Below are positions 26,371 to 34,658 of a DNA stretch of 37,826 nucleotides, piece by piece. Position numbers and translations under genes: made by a program. A model generated the notes under the pieces. The model worked only from the letters and a program-made list of their open reading frames with translations, was not told where the DNA came from and made no database searches. The stretch is taken from contig NZ_AZCR01000008.1 in NCBI RefSeq assembly GCF_001433875.1, positions 1-37,826 of the forward strand, read 5' to 3'. Within the stretch, counting starts at the first letter, position 1. Every line of letters starts with the position of its first letter. The stretch comes from Lactobacillus delbrueckii subsp. delbrueckii DSM 20074 = JCM 1012 (GTDB lineage Bacteria; Bacillota; Bacilli; Lactobacillales; Lactobacillaceae).

Positions 26371-26501
26371 AAAAGAAAAGAGACTTACGTGCCCCTTAAC
26401 AAAAGCACATAAGTCTCACTAATTAAGACAAGCCCAGGAAACCAACACAGCTCCCGGTTGTTGGGCTTGTCGCAAGCTATGCTTGCCGTTACTCCCTTAT
26501 G
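26371..26501 (-). promoter_or_regulatory. Probable yybP-ykoY manganese riboswitch with terminator expression platform
   Basis: On the minus strand the leader shows P1 5' arm CATAAG then GGGAGTAAC (26501-26488), a small hairpin GCAAGC/GCTTGC, a long arm with GACAAGCCC and GGGCTTGTC, and the 3' consensus AGTGAGACTTATG, whose CTTATG pairs with CATAAG. The terminator (GAGACTTATGTGC with GCACGTAAGTCTC, then TTTTCTTTTT, 26417-26371) uses the same GAGACTTATG, so P1 and the terminator exclude each other: ligand binding should switch the ATPase gene on. The order and sequence elements match the yybP-ykoY class known to sense Mn2+. Covariance-model scoring is not available here. Confidence 0.75.
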
Positions 26502-26509
26502 ACATGATT

Positions 26510-26538
26510 AATATAGCAAAAATTGACGCTTGAAACAA
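26510..26538 (-). promoter_or_regulatory. Promoter of the riboswitch-ATPase transcript
   Basis: TTGTTT, a 17-nt spacer and TATATT on the minus strand place the start about 8 nt before the riboswitch P1 arm. The -35 lies 21 nt upstream of the nadE stop, toward the ATPase gene. Confidence 0.6.
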
Positions 26539-26558
26539 GTTTTTTACCAAATCTGCCC

Positions 26559-27389
26559 CTATTTTTTGTAATAATCATCAAAAATTGTAACCGGCAGGTG
26601 GCGTTTGTGCTCGCTCTTGGTCCACAATTCTTCGATTCTTTCCGCTGCCTTCTCGCTGACTTCCCGGCCTTCCAGGTAGTCATCGATTTCCTCGTAGGTC
26701 ACGCCCAAGGCAACTTCATCTGGCAAGGATGGCTTTTCTTCTTCCAGGTCGGCCGTCGGGGCCTTCAAATAAAGGTGTTCCGGGCATCCCAAAGCAGCCA
26801 GGAGCTGCTTGCCCTGCCGCTTGTCCAAACGGAAGAGCGGGGTTAAGTCAGCCGCGCCGTCACCATACTTGGTGTAAAAACCAGAGACGTTTTCGGCCGC
26901 GTGGTCAGTCCCCACAACCGCGCCCTGGTTGGCCCCGGCAATGGCATACTGCATGACCATTCTTTGCCGGGCCTTGATGTTGCCCTTGTTAAAGTCGGTC
27001 ACTTCCACGCCCGTTTCCTTCAAGGTAGCCACCATGGCGTCAGTGGCTGGCTTGATGTTTTCGATCAAGTCCACGTCCGGCTTGATGAAGGCTACCGCGT
27101 CAGCGGCATCAGCGGCATCGGCCTGGACGCCGTATGGCAGGCGGACGGCGATGAACTTGTAGCTGTCATCGCCAGTTTCTTCCCGCATTTCGGAAATTGC
27201 CATTTGAGTCAGCTTCCCGGTCAAGGTTGAGTCCTGGCCCCCGGAAATCCCCAAAACATATGACTTCAAGAAGGGGTTAGCCTTCAGGTAATCCTTTAAG
27301 AAGTCAACTGTCTTGCGGATTTCTTCCTGGGGATCGATTTCCGGCAAAACGTGCTCATATTCGACAATTTTCTTTTGCAACTCTCTCAT
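26559..27389 (-). CDS. nadE: NH3-dependent NAD+ synthetase
   Basis: NadE converts nicotinate adenine dinucleotide to NAD using ammonia and ATP. The 276-residue length matches the short, ammonia-only form, without a nitrilase domain. The ATP pyrophosphatase P-loop SGGQDST is at 49-55. Further family stretches are [34 protein letters not shown] (nicotinate and deamido-NAD binding) and the C-terminal KHKRHLP-like [19 protein letters not shown] site precedes ATG at 27389. Confidence 0.96.
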   Translation of the reverse strand: MRELQKKIVEYEHVLPEIDPQEEIRKTVDFLKDYLKANPFLKSYVLGISGGQDSTLTGKLTQMAISEMREETGDDSYKFIAVRLPYGVQADAADAADAVAFIKPDVDLIENIKPATDAMVATLKETGVEVTDFNKGNIKARQRMVMQYAIAGANQGAVVGTDHAAENVSGFYTKYGDGAADLTPLFRLDKRQGKQLLAALGCPEHLYLKAPTADLEEEKPSLPDEVALGVTYEEIDDYLEGREVSEKAAERIEELWTKSEHKRHLPVTIFDDYYKK

Positions 27390-27430
27390 TTGCTGCCTCG
27401 CAATCTTCTACTTTGTACTTTCTACCTTTA

Positions 27431-27436
27431 ATTATA
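27431..27436 (-). promoter_or_regulatory. -10 element for nadE
   Basis: A perfect TATAAT lies 41 nt upstream of the nadE ATG. The corresponding -35 is weak. Confidence 0.45.
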
Positions 27437-27493
27437 CTCAAAAAATGCAGTCCCTGCTTTCAGAAATGTATTTTCACGAGATTCTTTAAAAAA

Positions 27494-28195
27494 TTAGCGT
27501 CTGAAGAGCTTGTAGTAAATTTTCGCAGTTTTTTGACTGCGGATATGTAATTTCAAAAAGGTGACCAGGTCGTGCTTCCAGGAATTTTTCCCTTCCAGCC
27601 AGGTCCCGGTAAAAAGGTGAATGGACCGGGACTGAGGGGAAGGGTTGCAGAGGATCCCGTCTGGATAAACATGAATTCCCTCCTTTAACACTTGCTCTTG
27701 GTTGCCAGTCTTAAGGCCATACTTTTCTTTGAGAATTTCCGTGACGGACAGGGAGTTGACCCCGGCCAGCTGGTCCTTTTGGTCAAAGGCAAAATCCAGG
27801 TCGTCATAGTAGTGCAGGATGTCAGCCATAAAAGGATGCCCCTTCTCTGCGGCGATGATGGCCGCTGACAAGTAGTCATTGTTTTCAAAGCCGATAAAGG
27901 CCCGGTCATTTAGCAAGCCGGCAAAATCTTTTAAGACCATGACATCGGTGTCCAGGTAGATCCCGCCCATTTCATAGAGGGCCTTGGCCCGGACATAGTC
28001 GGAAACGAAGGCCCACTTCTTGGCCTGGTAGGCCTGCTTGACATATTTGTTGGCATTCAGGTCCAGCTTGTCTTCATTCCATTCGATGATTTCGTAGTCC
28101 GGCAGGCGCTTTTGCCAAGAGGCCAGACAGGTCTGGATGGTCTTGGACTTGGGATTGCCGCCCACCCAGACATAGTGGATAATTTTGGGAATCAT
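27494..28195 (-). CDS. GT32-type glycosyltransferase
   Basis: The 233-residue protein starts MIPKIIHYVWVGGNPKSKTI, the hallmark of Gly_transf_sug (DXD) enzymes. It has FVSDYVRAKALYEMGGIYLD and the metal-binding DTD (Asp82-Asp84), the sugar-nucleotide site. It probably adds a sugar to the lipid-linked repeat unit of a surface polymer; donor and acceptor are not deducible. It is the last gene of the cluster and overlaps the preceding GT4 gene by 4 nt (ATGA). Confidence 0.88.
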   Translation of the reverse strand: MIPKIIHYVWVGGNPKSKTIQTCLASWQKRLPDYEIIEWNEDKLDLNANKYVKQAYQAKKWAFVSDYVRAKALYEMGGIYLDTDVMVLKDFAGLLNDRAFIGFENNDYLSAAIIAAEKGHPFMADILHYYDDLDFAFDQKDQLAGVNSLSVTEILKEKYGLKTGNQEQVLKEGIHVYPDGILCNPSPQSRSIHLFTGTWLEGKNSWKHDLVTFLKLHIRSQKTAKIYYKLFRR

Positions 28196-29292
28196 GCTTT
28201 TTCTCCTTGCAGGCAGGCCTGGTAGCCGGCCAGAACGTCAGCCAGTTGCCGGTCCAGGGAAAAGTGCTGGCGGGCATAGGCTTTTTCCGTTTGGGCGATT
28301 GCTGCTAATTCTTCTTTTGGCAAAGCGGCGATTGCTCTTAACTGGTCAGCCATGGCTTTTTCCTCGTTGACCGGCATGACCCAGCCTTTTCCTTCTGGAA
28401 TCAGTTCCCTGGCCCCGCCCACGTCAGTTGCCAAAAGCGGGAGCAGGTTGTCAGCTGCTTCCAGCAAGACTAGGGGGAAGCTTTCTGAGTAAGAAGACAA
28501 GACGGCCAGGTCCATCTTCCGGTAGAGCTGCCTTAATTCTGCTTGGGTCAAAAAGCCGGTGAAAGTCACTTGGTCTGTTAAAGCCAAATCCTGCCGTAAT
28601 TTTTTTAAGTCCGCTTCCTGGCTACCGCTGCCGGCGATATAGAGGTGAGCTTGCGGCAAATTGGCTGCTTTAAATGCCTTGAGCAAAAGATCTTGTCCCT
28701 TGACCTTCTCCAAGCGGCCAACATTGATGATGTTGAAACCGGCGTGGTCTTCCTTGCCTGCTATATTTCTATTGTCCCTAAAGCTAATCCCGTTGTAGAT
28801 AACGTAAATCCGGCCGGGCTTTACTCCATAATTCAGCAGGATTTTTTCAAAACGAGGAGTGATGGCGAAGACACCATCGGCCTGCTTGATCGCCCGCAGG
28901 TTCAGCTTGGTAAAAATCTTCCCAGCGATTCCCCGCCCTTCAAAGTCGATCGCGGGATCCGAATGGACCGTGATCAACCAGGGACAAGGCAAGGATGACT
29001 TGATCAAGCTGACAAAAAGGTTGGCCCGGGCCCCATGGCTGTGGACCAGGTCGTAACGTCCATCCTTGATTGTCTTTTTCAGCCGCTTGAGCAGGGCCAG
29101 GTCGTAGCGGCTGGAGCCGCCCAAAACGATAGTCTTGATCCCCTTTTCCCGGGCAGCCTGGGCAACCGGTCCTTCCGCGAAGGTCAAGAGGTCAAAGTCC
29201 TGCCCCGCCTTTTTGGCCTGGGAGAGCAGGTTCACGATATGAGTCAGCCCGCCTCCGCTTTCCAGGCCGGCGTTGATGTGCAGTACTTTCAT
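28192..29292 (-). CDS. GT4-family glycosyltransferase
   Basis: The 366-residue GT-B enzyme has an N-terminal nucleotide-fold start, VLHINAGLESGGGLTHIV, and the C-terminal Glycos_transf_1 domain (IINVGRLEKVKGQDLLLKAF, then SYSESFPLVLLEAAD with the E-x7-E motif). It is predicted to be cytoplasmic or membrane-associated and to transfer a hexose or HexNAc to the growing lipid-linked glycan. It overlaps the tagA-like gene by one base (TAATG) and the GT32 gene by four, so the three are tightly coupled. Confidence 0.9.
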   Translation of the reverse strand: MKVLHINAGLESGGGLTHIVNLLSQAKKAGQDFDLLTFAEGPVAQAAREKGIKTIVLGGSSRYDLALLKRLKKTIKDGRYDLVHSHGARANLFVSLIKSSLPCPWLITVHSDPAIDFEGRGIAGKIFTKLNLRAIKQADGVFAITPRFEKILLNYGVKPGRIYVIYNGISFRDNRNIAGKEDHAGFNIINVGRLEKVKGQDLLLKAFKAANLPQAHLYIAGSGSQEADLKKLRQDLALTDQVTFTGFLTQAELRQLYRKMDLAVLSSYSESFPLVLLEAADNLLPLLATDVGGARELIPEGKGWVMPVNEEKAMADQLRAIAALPKEELAAIAQTEKAYARQHFSLDRQLADVLAGYQACLQGEKA

Positions 29293-30026
29293 TATTGCTG
29301 GTCCTGCTTCTTGCTCTTCTTAACTTCCACGACGAATTTGGGCAAAACCATCATCCGGCCGATCCGGCTTGGTTCCTTCAAAAGACGGTAGAACCATTCC
29401 AAGTGGGCGTCCTGAAAGAGCTTCGGTGCCCGCTTGACGGCGCCGGCGAAGACATCAAAGCTGCCGCCCACCCCCATCATGCTGGCTGACAAGTTTTGCT
29501 TGCGCAATATGGCCAGGAGCTTCTCCTGCTTGGGAAAGCCCAGGGCCGCGAAGACCAGGTCGGGCCCGCTTTGGGCGATCCGGCTGGCAATTTCCGGCAG
29601 GGCGTCTTTGGAGTAGCCATCTTCAGCGCCAACTAAGTCGATGCCCGGGTAGTCCTTGGCAATTTTTTCCTTAACGGCGGCGATCACGGCTGGCTTGGCC
29701 CCAATCAGATAGACCCGCAAGTGGTCTTCATTGGCGATTTGCAGGTACCAGCAGAAGAGGTCGTAGCCGGTTACTCTCTCCGGCAGCTTCAGCCCCAGCA
29801 TCTTGGCCCCCTTGATGATGCCGATCCCGTCAGCCGTCACGTAGTCAGCCACATTGTTGATGATTTCCCGGTATTCCGGGTCTTCCTTAGCGGCCATGAC
29901 AATTTCCGGGTTGGCCGTGACCACTAGGGTGGATTCTTTTTTCCGCAAGCGGTCCAAAAAGCGGGCTTCAAATTCCGCCAGGCTGTACTTGTCGAAGCCA
30001 ACGCCCAAAATGTTTATTTTTACCAT
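29292..30026 (-). CDS. WecG/TagA/CpsF-family glycosyltransferase (GT26)
   Basis: In wall teichoic acid synthesis TagA adds N-acetylmannosamine to GlcNAc-PP-undecaprenol to form the linkage unit. The 244-residue protein has the family pattern: ILGVGFDKYSLAEFEARFLD, VVTANPEIVM with Thr37, YVTADGIGII with Asp66 (matching the catalytic Thr and Asp of structurally studied TagA), then RVTGYDLF and VFAALGFPKQEKLL. The C-terminal appendage (RIGRMMVLPKFVVEV) that helps TagA bind membranes is present. The neighbours include a TagB/F-like enzyme, so a teichoic-acid-like linkage unit is plausible, although CpsF-type members serve capsule synthesis. Confidence 0.9.
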   Translation of the reverse strand: MVKINILGVGFDKYSLAEFEARFLDRLRKKESTLVVTANPEIVMAAKEDPEYREIINNVADYVTADGIGIIKGAKMLGLKLPERVTGYDLFCWYLQIANEDHLRVYLIGAKPAVIAAVKEKIAKDYPGIDLVGAEDGYSKDALPEIASRIAQSGPDLVFAALGFPKQEKLLAILRKQNLSASMMGVGGSFDVFAGAVKRAPKLFQDAHLEWFYRLLKEPSRIGRMMVLPKFVVEVKKSKKQDQQ

Positions 30027-30069
30027 GCTTACACGCTTTCTTTGTTTATTTTTGCTGATTTCTTCCTTA

Positions 30070-31503
30070 TTAATAGCTATTTTTCAAGCGCTTTTTGACG
30101 ATCGTGACCAAGTCTTCGTTTAAGTCAAACTTCAAGAGCCAGAGGATGGCCAGGTACAAGGCCATAATAACCAGGGACTTGACCGTCATGTTGATAAAAG
30201 CACTTGGAATCTGCCAAGGCCACAGCATCCCTGCCGCCAGGCTGATCCCCATGGCCAAAAAGCACTTGGGCACGTCGCTGAAAGTTTCCTTGAAGTCATA
30301 ACCGTCCCGCACGATCCAGCAGCGCAGAAAGAGAACAACGGCTTCGGTCAAGAGGATCGCCACCATGGCCCCCGCTGCCCCGAAAGGCCGGTCCAAAAAG
30401 TAGCTGAATACCAGCTCTAGGACCGCCCCGATCGTAACTGGAATGGCATAGTCCTTGTCCCTCTTGTTGGCCAGGGCAAACTGGTTGGCGAAGACCCCGC
30501 CCATGGGAATCAAGATGATGGTCAAGGTGAAGAAGAACATCAAGGGGGTCATCGGGATATATTTTTTCCCGAAGAAAAAGGGCACGAATTCCTTGGTATT
30601 GGCCATGACCACCACGGCAAACATGGTTCCCAGCATGGTCGTGGCTTCCAGGGACTTCTTCAAGACCTTCTTCTGGGTTTCCTTCCCCTGGACCGCCATC
30701 TGCGGCATTATTACCAGGGAAATACTGGTGATAACCCCCAGGATCATGTTAGAAATCCGCTGGGAGTTGTCATAGTAAGAGACCTGGGCCGTATTTTGGA
30801 AGAGGCCCAAAAGGGGCTTGTCCAAGGAAGTGTAAATCTGGGTCGCGATCTGTGGAATCATCAAGGTCATGATGGCCCGGCGGGTTTCCGCGAAATAGTA
30901 GAAATGCTTGACTGGCCGGCCGACATATTTGCCGATGCTGAACCAGAAGACAAAGGAACCCAGCATGGTGGACACGGACATGATCAGGAAATACTTCCAA
31001 AGGTCAGCCGGACTTTTGATCAAAAGCAAGATAAAGACAACGCTGACGATCTTGACGATGGTATTTCTTAAAACCACCCGGCCAAAATCAGCCAGGCCCT
31101 GGAAGAACCAGGAGATGTCAAACTGGGCGGCAATCAAGTATGGCAGCATCAGCAGGAAGTAGTTCCAGTAGCGGACCTTGAGGACCAGGCAGGTCAAGAC
31201 AGTCAAGGCGATGGTTACCAAGCCGCCGATAAACTGGAAGTACCACAGGCCCCAGAAGGCCTCGGTCAGTTCCCCGCTCTTGCTTTTGGCCCGGGCTTTA
31301 GAGATGCTTCTGACCCCGATATTGGATAAAGACAGGACGCAGAAGATCATCAGAAACTGGATCGTGTTGTTGACGCTGGAATAGATCCCGTAGGTCGTCG
31401 GGCCCAGGACTCTGGACAGATAAGGAACCGTGATCAAGGGCACCAGGACCAGGAAGACCTGGTAGACCGCGTTATAAAAGATGTTCAGAAAAGTTTTTTT
31501 CAA
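30070..31503 (-). CDS. Wzx/RfbX-type polysaccharide flippase
   Basis: The 477-residue integral membrane protein has about 12-14 helices and starts KKTFLNIFYNAVYQVFLVLV, PLITVPYLSRVLGPTTYGIY, the standard beginning of MATE-like oligosaccharide flippases. It should move an undecaprenyl-linked repeat unit to the outer face. It lies 3 bp after the TagB/F-like gene and 43 bp before tagA. Wall teichoic acid normally leaves by the ABC exporter TagGH, so the flippase suggests a Wzx/Wzy-type or hybrid pathway. No polymerase is in the cluster. Confidence 0.92.
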   Translation of the reverse strand: MKKTFLNIFYNAVYQVFLVLVPLITVPYLSRVLGPTTYGIYSSVNNTIQFLMIFCVLSLSNIGVRSISKARAKSKSGELTEAFWGLWYFQFIGGLVTIALTVLTCLVLKVRYWNYFLLMLPYLIAAQFDISWFFQGLADFGRVVLRNTIVKIVSVVFILLLIKSPADLWKYFLIMSVSTMLGSFVFWFSIGKYVGRPVKHFYYFAETRRAIMTLMIPQIATQIYTSLDKPLLGLFQNTAQVSYYDNSQRISNMILGVITSISLVIMPQMAVQGKETQKKVLKKSLEATTMLGTMFAVVVMANTKEFVPFFFGKKYIPMTPLMFFFTLTIILIPMGGVFANQFALANKRDKDYAIPVTIGAVLELVFSYFLDRPFGAAGAMVAILLTEAVVLFLRCWIVRDGYDFKETFSDVPKCFLAMGISLAAGMLWPWQIPSAFINMTVKSLVIMALYLAILWLLKFDLNEDLVTIVKKRLKNSY

Positions 31504-31506
31504 GGA

Positions 31507-32646
31507 TCAGACCCCGCTTAAGTAATAAAAAATAGTCTGGCAGGACTGGCCATGGTCGGCCTGGTCGCTCAGCTCCAGCCACTTTTTCCGCTCAAGACCA
31601 TACCCGTCTTTTTCACCCAGTTGCTTAACCAGGTCAGCCTGGCTGGCCACGCAGGGACCAGGGACGATTTTTTCATAAGGCCCCAGCAAAAAGCCCCGGG
31701 TCTTTTCATACTGGGCCAGGTAGTTGGTGATGAAAATCAGCGGCTTGTCCAAGTGGAGGTAGTCAAAGTAGATCGAGGAGAAGTCGGTCATGAGGAAGTC
31801 GGTGGCTCCCAGGATTTCGTAGAGGTCCAGCTTTTTCGCCAAAAGGTCGGAATTGTTCAAAAAGGCCACGTGCTTGGCCTCCAAGTGGAAGTCGCTGAAG
31901 AGCTTCATTTCCCATGGATGGAGCTTGACCAGGAGGTACTGCTTTCTAGCAGCCAGAGCCTGGTCTAAAGCGGCCAAGTCAAAGTCACTGAAGGCAAAAA
32001 AGTTCCCTTCTTTAATCCGCTCCATCACTTCCGGCTCTTCCAATTCATAGCGGAAGGTTGGCACATAGATCCCTACTTGGGCTTCCGGGTCCTGGCAGGA
32101 GAAAAAGTCAGCCAGGAGCTGGGCCTTTTTATAAGGAGACTTGAGCAAGGAATCAATTCTGGGGAAACCCAGCCGGACATAGCGGGGACCTTCAATTCCC
32201 ATGCAGGCGCTCATCAAGCTTTCATAGAGTTCCGAGCTGGAGGTGACCAGGTCGGCCGTCTTGTGCCAGAGCTTTTCGTTTCTCTGGTTGTCTCGGCGCT
32301 GGGTATTGTTGGCCATGGTCCCCATCCGCTTTAGGGGAATCCCGTGCCAGAGGGCTAGGTTGACCTGGCTTTTCCGGACCTTGAAGGGCTGGTGGGTGGT
32401 CAATACGTACTTGGCCCGGCCGATTTTTTGCCAGTCTGACCAGGGCAGGTGGGAAGAAGGCCAGGGCTCGATCAAGTAGGCCGTGACTTCCGGGTGCTCG
32501 CGGCGCAGGTATTTATAAAAGAGGTAGCCATTGGACCCCGACCGGCCGGCCCCATTCAAGATCACGTATGTGTTGGGGTCTTCTTTTTGCCAGCGGGCCA
32601 AAAATTTCATGACTGCCAGATATAGGCGGAATAGTATGCTTTTCAT
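31507..32646 (-). CDS. CDP-glycerol/ribitol phosphotransferase family protein (TagB/TagF-like)
   Basis: The 379-residue protein has the Glyphos_transf signature set: ALWHGIPLKRMG, the donor-site region IYVPTFRYE, KLHPWE, and MTDFSSIYFDYLHLDKPLIF near the C-terminus. Enzymes of this family transfer glycerol- or ribitol-phosphate from CDP-polyol to a lipid-linked acceptor at the inner membrane face. An N-terminal amphipathic or hydrophobic segment (ILFRLYLAVMKFLARW) fits membrane attachment. It is the first gene of the five-gene cluster, with a good promoter upstream. Length fits a TagB-type primer enzyme better than the longer polymerase TagF. Confidence 0.9.
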   Translation of the reverse strand: MKSILFRLYLAVMKFLARWQKEDPNTYVILNGAGRSGSNGYLFYKYLRREHPEVTAYLIEPWPSSHLPWSDWQKIGRAKYVLTTHQPFKVRKSQVNLALWHGIPLKRMGTMANNTQRRDNQRNEKLWHKTADLVTSSSELYESLMSACMGIEGPRYVRLGFPRIDSLLKSPYKKAQLLADFFSCQDPEAQVGIYVPTFRYELEEPEVMERIKEGNFFAFSDFDLAALDQALAARKQYLLVKLHPWEMKLFSDFHLEAKHVAFLNNSDLLAKKLDLYEILGATDFLMTDFSSIYFDYLHLDKPLIFITNYLAQYEKTRGFLLGPYEKIVPGPCVASQADLVKQLGEKDGYGLERKKWLELSDQADHGQSCQTIFYYLSGV

Positions 32647-32683
32647 AGTGCCTCGTTAATCATTAGCTAATAGTATCAAGTCC

Positions 32684-32712
32684 ATTTTAGCAAATTCGCC
32701 CCCTGCCGCCAA
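32684..32712 (-). promoter_or_regulatory. Promoter of the surface-glycopolymer operon
   Basis: TTGGCG, a 17-nt spacer and TAAAAT on the minus strand lie about 40 bp upstream of the first gene's ATG at 32646. No other promoter-like site is seen before the five genes. Confidence 0.65.
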
Positions 32713-32748
32713 AAGCAAGTTCCATCTTTTGTACTTTTTTAAAGGAAG

Positions 32749-32779
32749 CAAAAAGAGGCAGGACTAAACCTGTCTCTTT
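32749..32779 (-). terminator. Terminator after the GntR-family regulator gene
   Basis: AAAGAGACAGG and CCTGCCTCTTT (minus strand) form an 11-bp stem with one mismatch around a 6-nt loop, followed by TTTTTGC. It separates this regulator from the glycopolymer operon. Confidence 0.88.
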
Positions 32780-32808
32780 GTCATTTTCATCTTTAGCTAG
32801 TCAGCTGG

Positions 32809-33510
32809 CTATTTACTGAAAGTAAATTCGAAGCGCTCGCCCACGTATGAAGCCCGCGTGTATTCAAAGGGCCGGCCATCAGCCAGCTTGGTAACCTGCC
32901 GGCGGGTGATCAAGGCTTCCCCGCGGCGGCAGTTAAGCAGGCGAGCCTCCTGTTCATTGGCGACAGCGGCTGAGATGTACTCAGTTGCATCCCCGATCTG
33001 GTAGCCCCCCTGCTTCTCCAAGGTCTGGTAGAGGTGGCTTGACACGTCATCTTTGGCAAAAGGCACGATCAAATCTTCCGGAACCGTCACGATTTCGTGG
33101 CAGATCGGCACCTGGTCGGCATAACGGATCCGCTCCATGCGCAGGACCTTGTCGCTGCCCTCCAGGGCCAAGCGTTCTTTTTCCGACAGGGACGGCTGGG
33201 TGATCTTGTAGGAAACCAGTTTGCTGGATGGGGTCTGCCCGTTGGCCCGGGTGATTTCGGTAAAGGACATGATCCCGGACATCTTCTCCTGGACCTTCTG
33301 GCTGGCCACGTAGGTCCCGCTGCCCAGCCGCCTTTCCAGAATCCCTTCTTCTTCCAGGGTCTTGATGGCCTGGCGCAGGGTCATCCGCGACACCTTGAAC
33401 TGTTCTGCCAGCTGCCGTTCAGCTGGAATCCGATCCCCCACCTGGTAGACATGGTTTTCAATGTCCCGGCGCAGCTGATTGTGAATTTTGATATACATTG
33501 GTTCTTGCAT
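32809..33510 (-). CDS. GntR/HutC-family transcription regulator
   Basis: The 233-residue protein has a GntR winged helix (about 1-72; MYIKIHNQLRRDIENHVYQ, GDRIPAERQLAEQFKVSRMT, LRQAIKTLEEEGILERRLGS, GTYVA) and a C-terminal UTRA effector domain (about 90-230, ending YTRASYVGERFEFTF). HutC members bind small sugars, amino acids or phosphonates; the ligand is unknown. I chose ATG at 33510, which follows a purine-rich GGGGGAAAG site; a start at 33537 would add nine poorly conserved residues. It has its own promoter (33557-33584) and follows the two beta-helix genes by about 66 bp, so it may control them. Confidence 0.88.
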   Translation of the reverse strand: MQEPMYIKIHNQLRRDIENHVYQVGDRIPAERQLAEQFKVSRMTLRQAIKTLEEEGILERRLGSGTYVASQKVQEKMSGIMSFTEITRANGQTPSSKLVSYKITQPSLSEKERLALEGSDKVLRMERIRYADQVPICHEIVTVPEDLIVPFAKDDVSSHLYQTLEKQGGYQIGDATEYISAAVANEQEARLLNCRRGEALITRRQVTKLADGRPFEYTRASYVGERFEFTFSK

Positions 33511-33556
33511 CGGTCTTTCCCCCCACAGAATCATCAAGCTTGGATCTTAATTAAAT

Positions 33557-33584
33557 TCTATAGCAAAAGGCGGCCTTTAGACAA
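33557..33584 (-). promoter_or_regulatory. Promoter of the GntR-family gene
   Basis: TTGTCT, a 16-nt spacer and TATAGA on the minus strand overlap the stop of the upstream beta-helix gene. The spacer holds an imperfect AAAGGC/GCCTTT dyad, a possible autoregulatory site. Confidence 0.5.
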
Positions 33585-34644
33585 GTTTACATTTTATTCC
33601 CGTCAATTTTACCTTGCCCTGGCCAGTCTGCTTGACCAGCAGCTGGTCCTGGTCGCTCTCCAAAACATTGCCTAAGATCCCGGCTTTGTCAGCCAGGCGC
33701 AAGTGGCTGCCAGCCACGTTTAAAAGGGCATTCTGCAGGCGGACCTGGCTTGCATCCCTTAAACTAAGCCAAGTGCCTTCGCTGCAGGAAAAGTGCGGCC
33801 GGCAAAAAAAAGCCTTGCCCTGGCCCATGATTTCCCCTGCCTCCAAGTGGCAGTTGGTTAAGTTGCTGCTTCCGCTGACCTGCTTGAATTGCTTAAAAGT
33901 GCAGTTTTGGAAAGCGGCTGAATTAGCTTTTTCCAAAAGGGTTGTCCCCGGCAAGTCGCAGTTCAAAAGGTCGGCCTGGCCATTTTTCAGAGTTAAAGAC
34001 AGGGCAGACTCAGTGAAGTAAAGGTCATTTCCTTCGCTCAAGCTGATCACCTGGTCAAAAGCCGTCTGGTCAAAGTGCCCTTCATAAGCCGAACTTTCCT
34101 CCAGGACAAAATCCCCCTTGATCTGGGACTGGCTGATGGCTAATGGGCCAAAGCCATTGCCGGTAAAAGCAGCGGAAGTTGCCGCGATTTCACTGGAAGA
34201 GATCTGGACATGTTGCTCCTCATCGCCAACCAGGCGGATTCCCCCTTTGACCTGGCATGAGTAAAATTCCAGCCAGACCGGCCCCAAGGCCATGAGGGAC
34301 GTGCCCCTCTCCCCTTCTGCTGCTTCCAGCCGGCAGCCGCGCAGGGTCAAGTAAGGAGCATTTTCTCCTTCATAGACTCTGACCAGGGCTCCAGCAATTG
34401 CGGTAGTCTTGACGGCCAGATTTTCCAAGGTCAAATAGCGGCCATCCAGGATGACCGTGCCAACCAGGACCGTCATATCCGCTGCTGTCCCCGTCCCCTT
34501 GATCACGATATTCTTCAGCTTTTGCCCAAAAGGAATTTCATAAAAGCCGGGAGCCAGCATGAGCACGTCATCGTCTTCCAGCTGGTCTAAAGCCTGCTCC
34601 CAGGACAAGTCCCGGGGGTCCTGGCTTACTTTGATTAAGCGCAT
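33577..34644 (-). CDS. Uncharacterised right-handed beta-helix protein, copy B
   Basis: The 355-residue protein has no signal peptide, membrane segment or wall anchor and is probably cytoplasmic. The N-terminal cap reads SWEQALDQLEDDDVLMLAPG, FYEIPFGQKLKNIVIKGTG. The remainder is a run of short beta rungs of about 18-24 residues with alternating hydrophobic residues and Asn/Cys/Ser turns (SSSEIAATSAAF, NCDLPGTTLLEKANSAAFQN, NCHLEAGEIMGQ), typical of a pectin-lyase-like fold. No polysaccharide lyase catalytic residues are evident. The end GKVKLTGIKCKLV parallels copy A. It is paralogous and in tandem with 34659-35771, 14 bp apart, so co-transcribed. Function unknown. Confidence 0.8.
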   Translation of the reverse strand: MRLIKVSQDPRDLSWEQALDQLEDDDVLMLAPGFYEIPFGQKLKNIVIKGTGTAADMTVLVGTVILDGRYLTLENLAVKTTAIAGALVRVYEGENAPYLTLRGCRLEAAEGERGTSLMALGPVWLEFYSCQVKGGIRLVGDEEQHVQISSSEIAATSAAFTGNGFGPLAISQSQIKGDFVLEESSAYEGHFDQTAFDQVISLSEGNDLYFTESALSLTLKNGQADLLNCDLPGTTLLEKANSAAFQNCTFKQFKQVSGSSNLTNCHLEAGEIMGQGKAFFCRPHFSCSEGTWLSLRDASQVRLQNALLNVAGSHLRLADKAGILGNVLESDQDQLLVKQTGQGKVKLTGIKCKLV

Positions 34645-34658
34645 GGTCTGGCTCCTTT

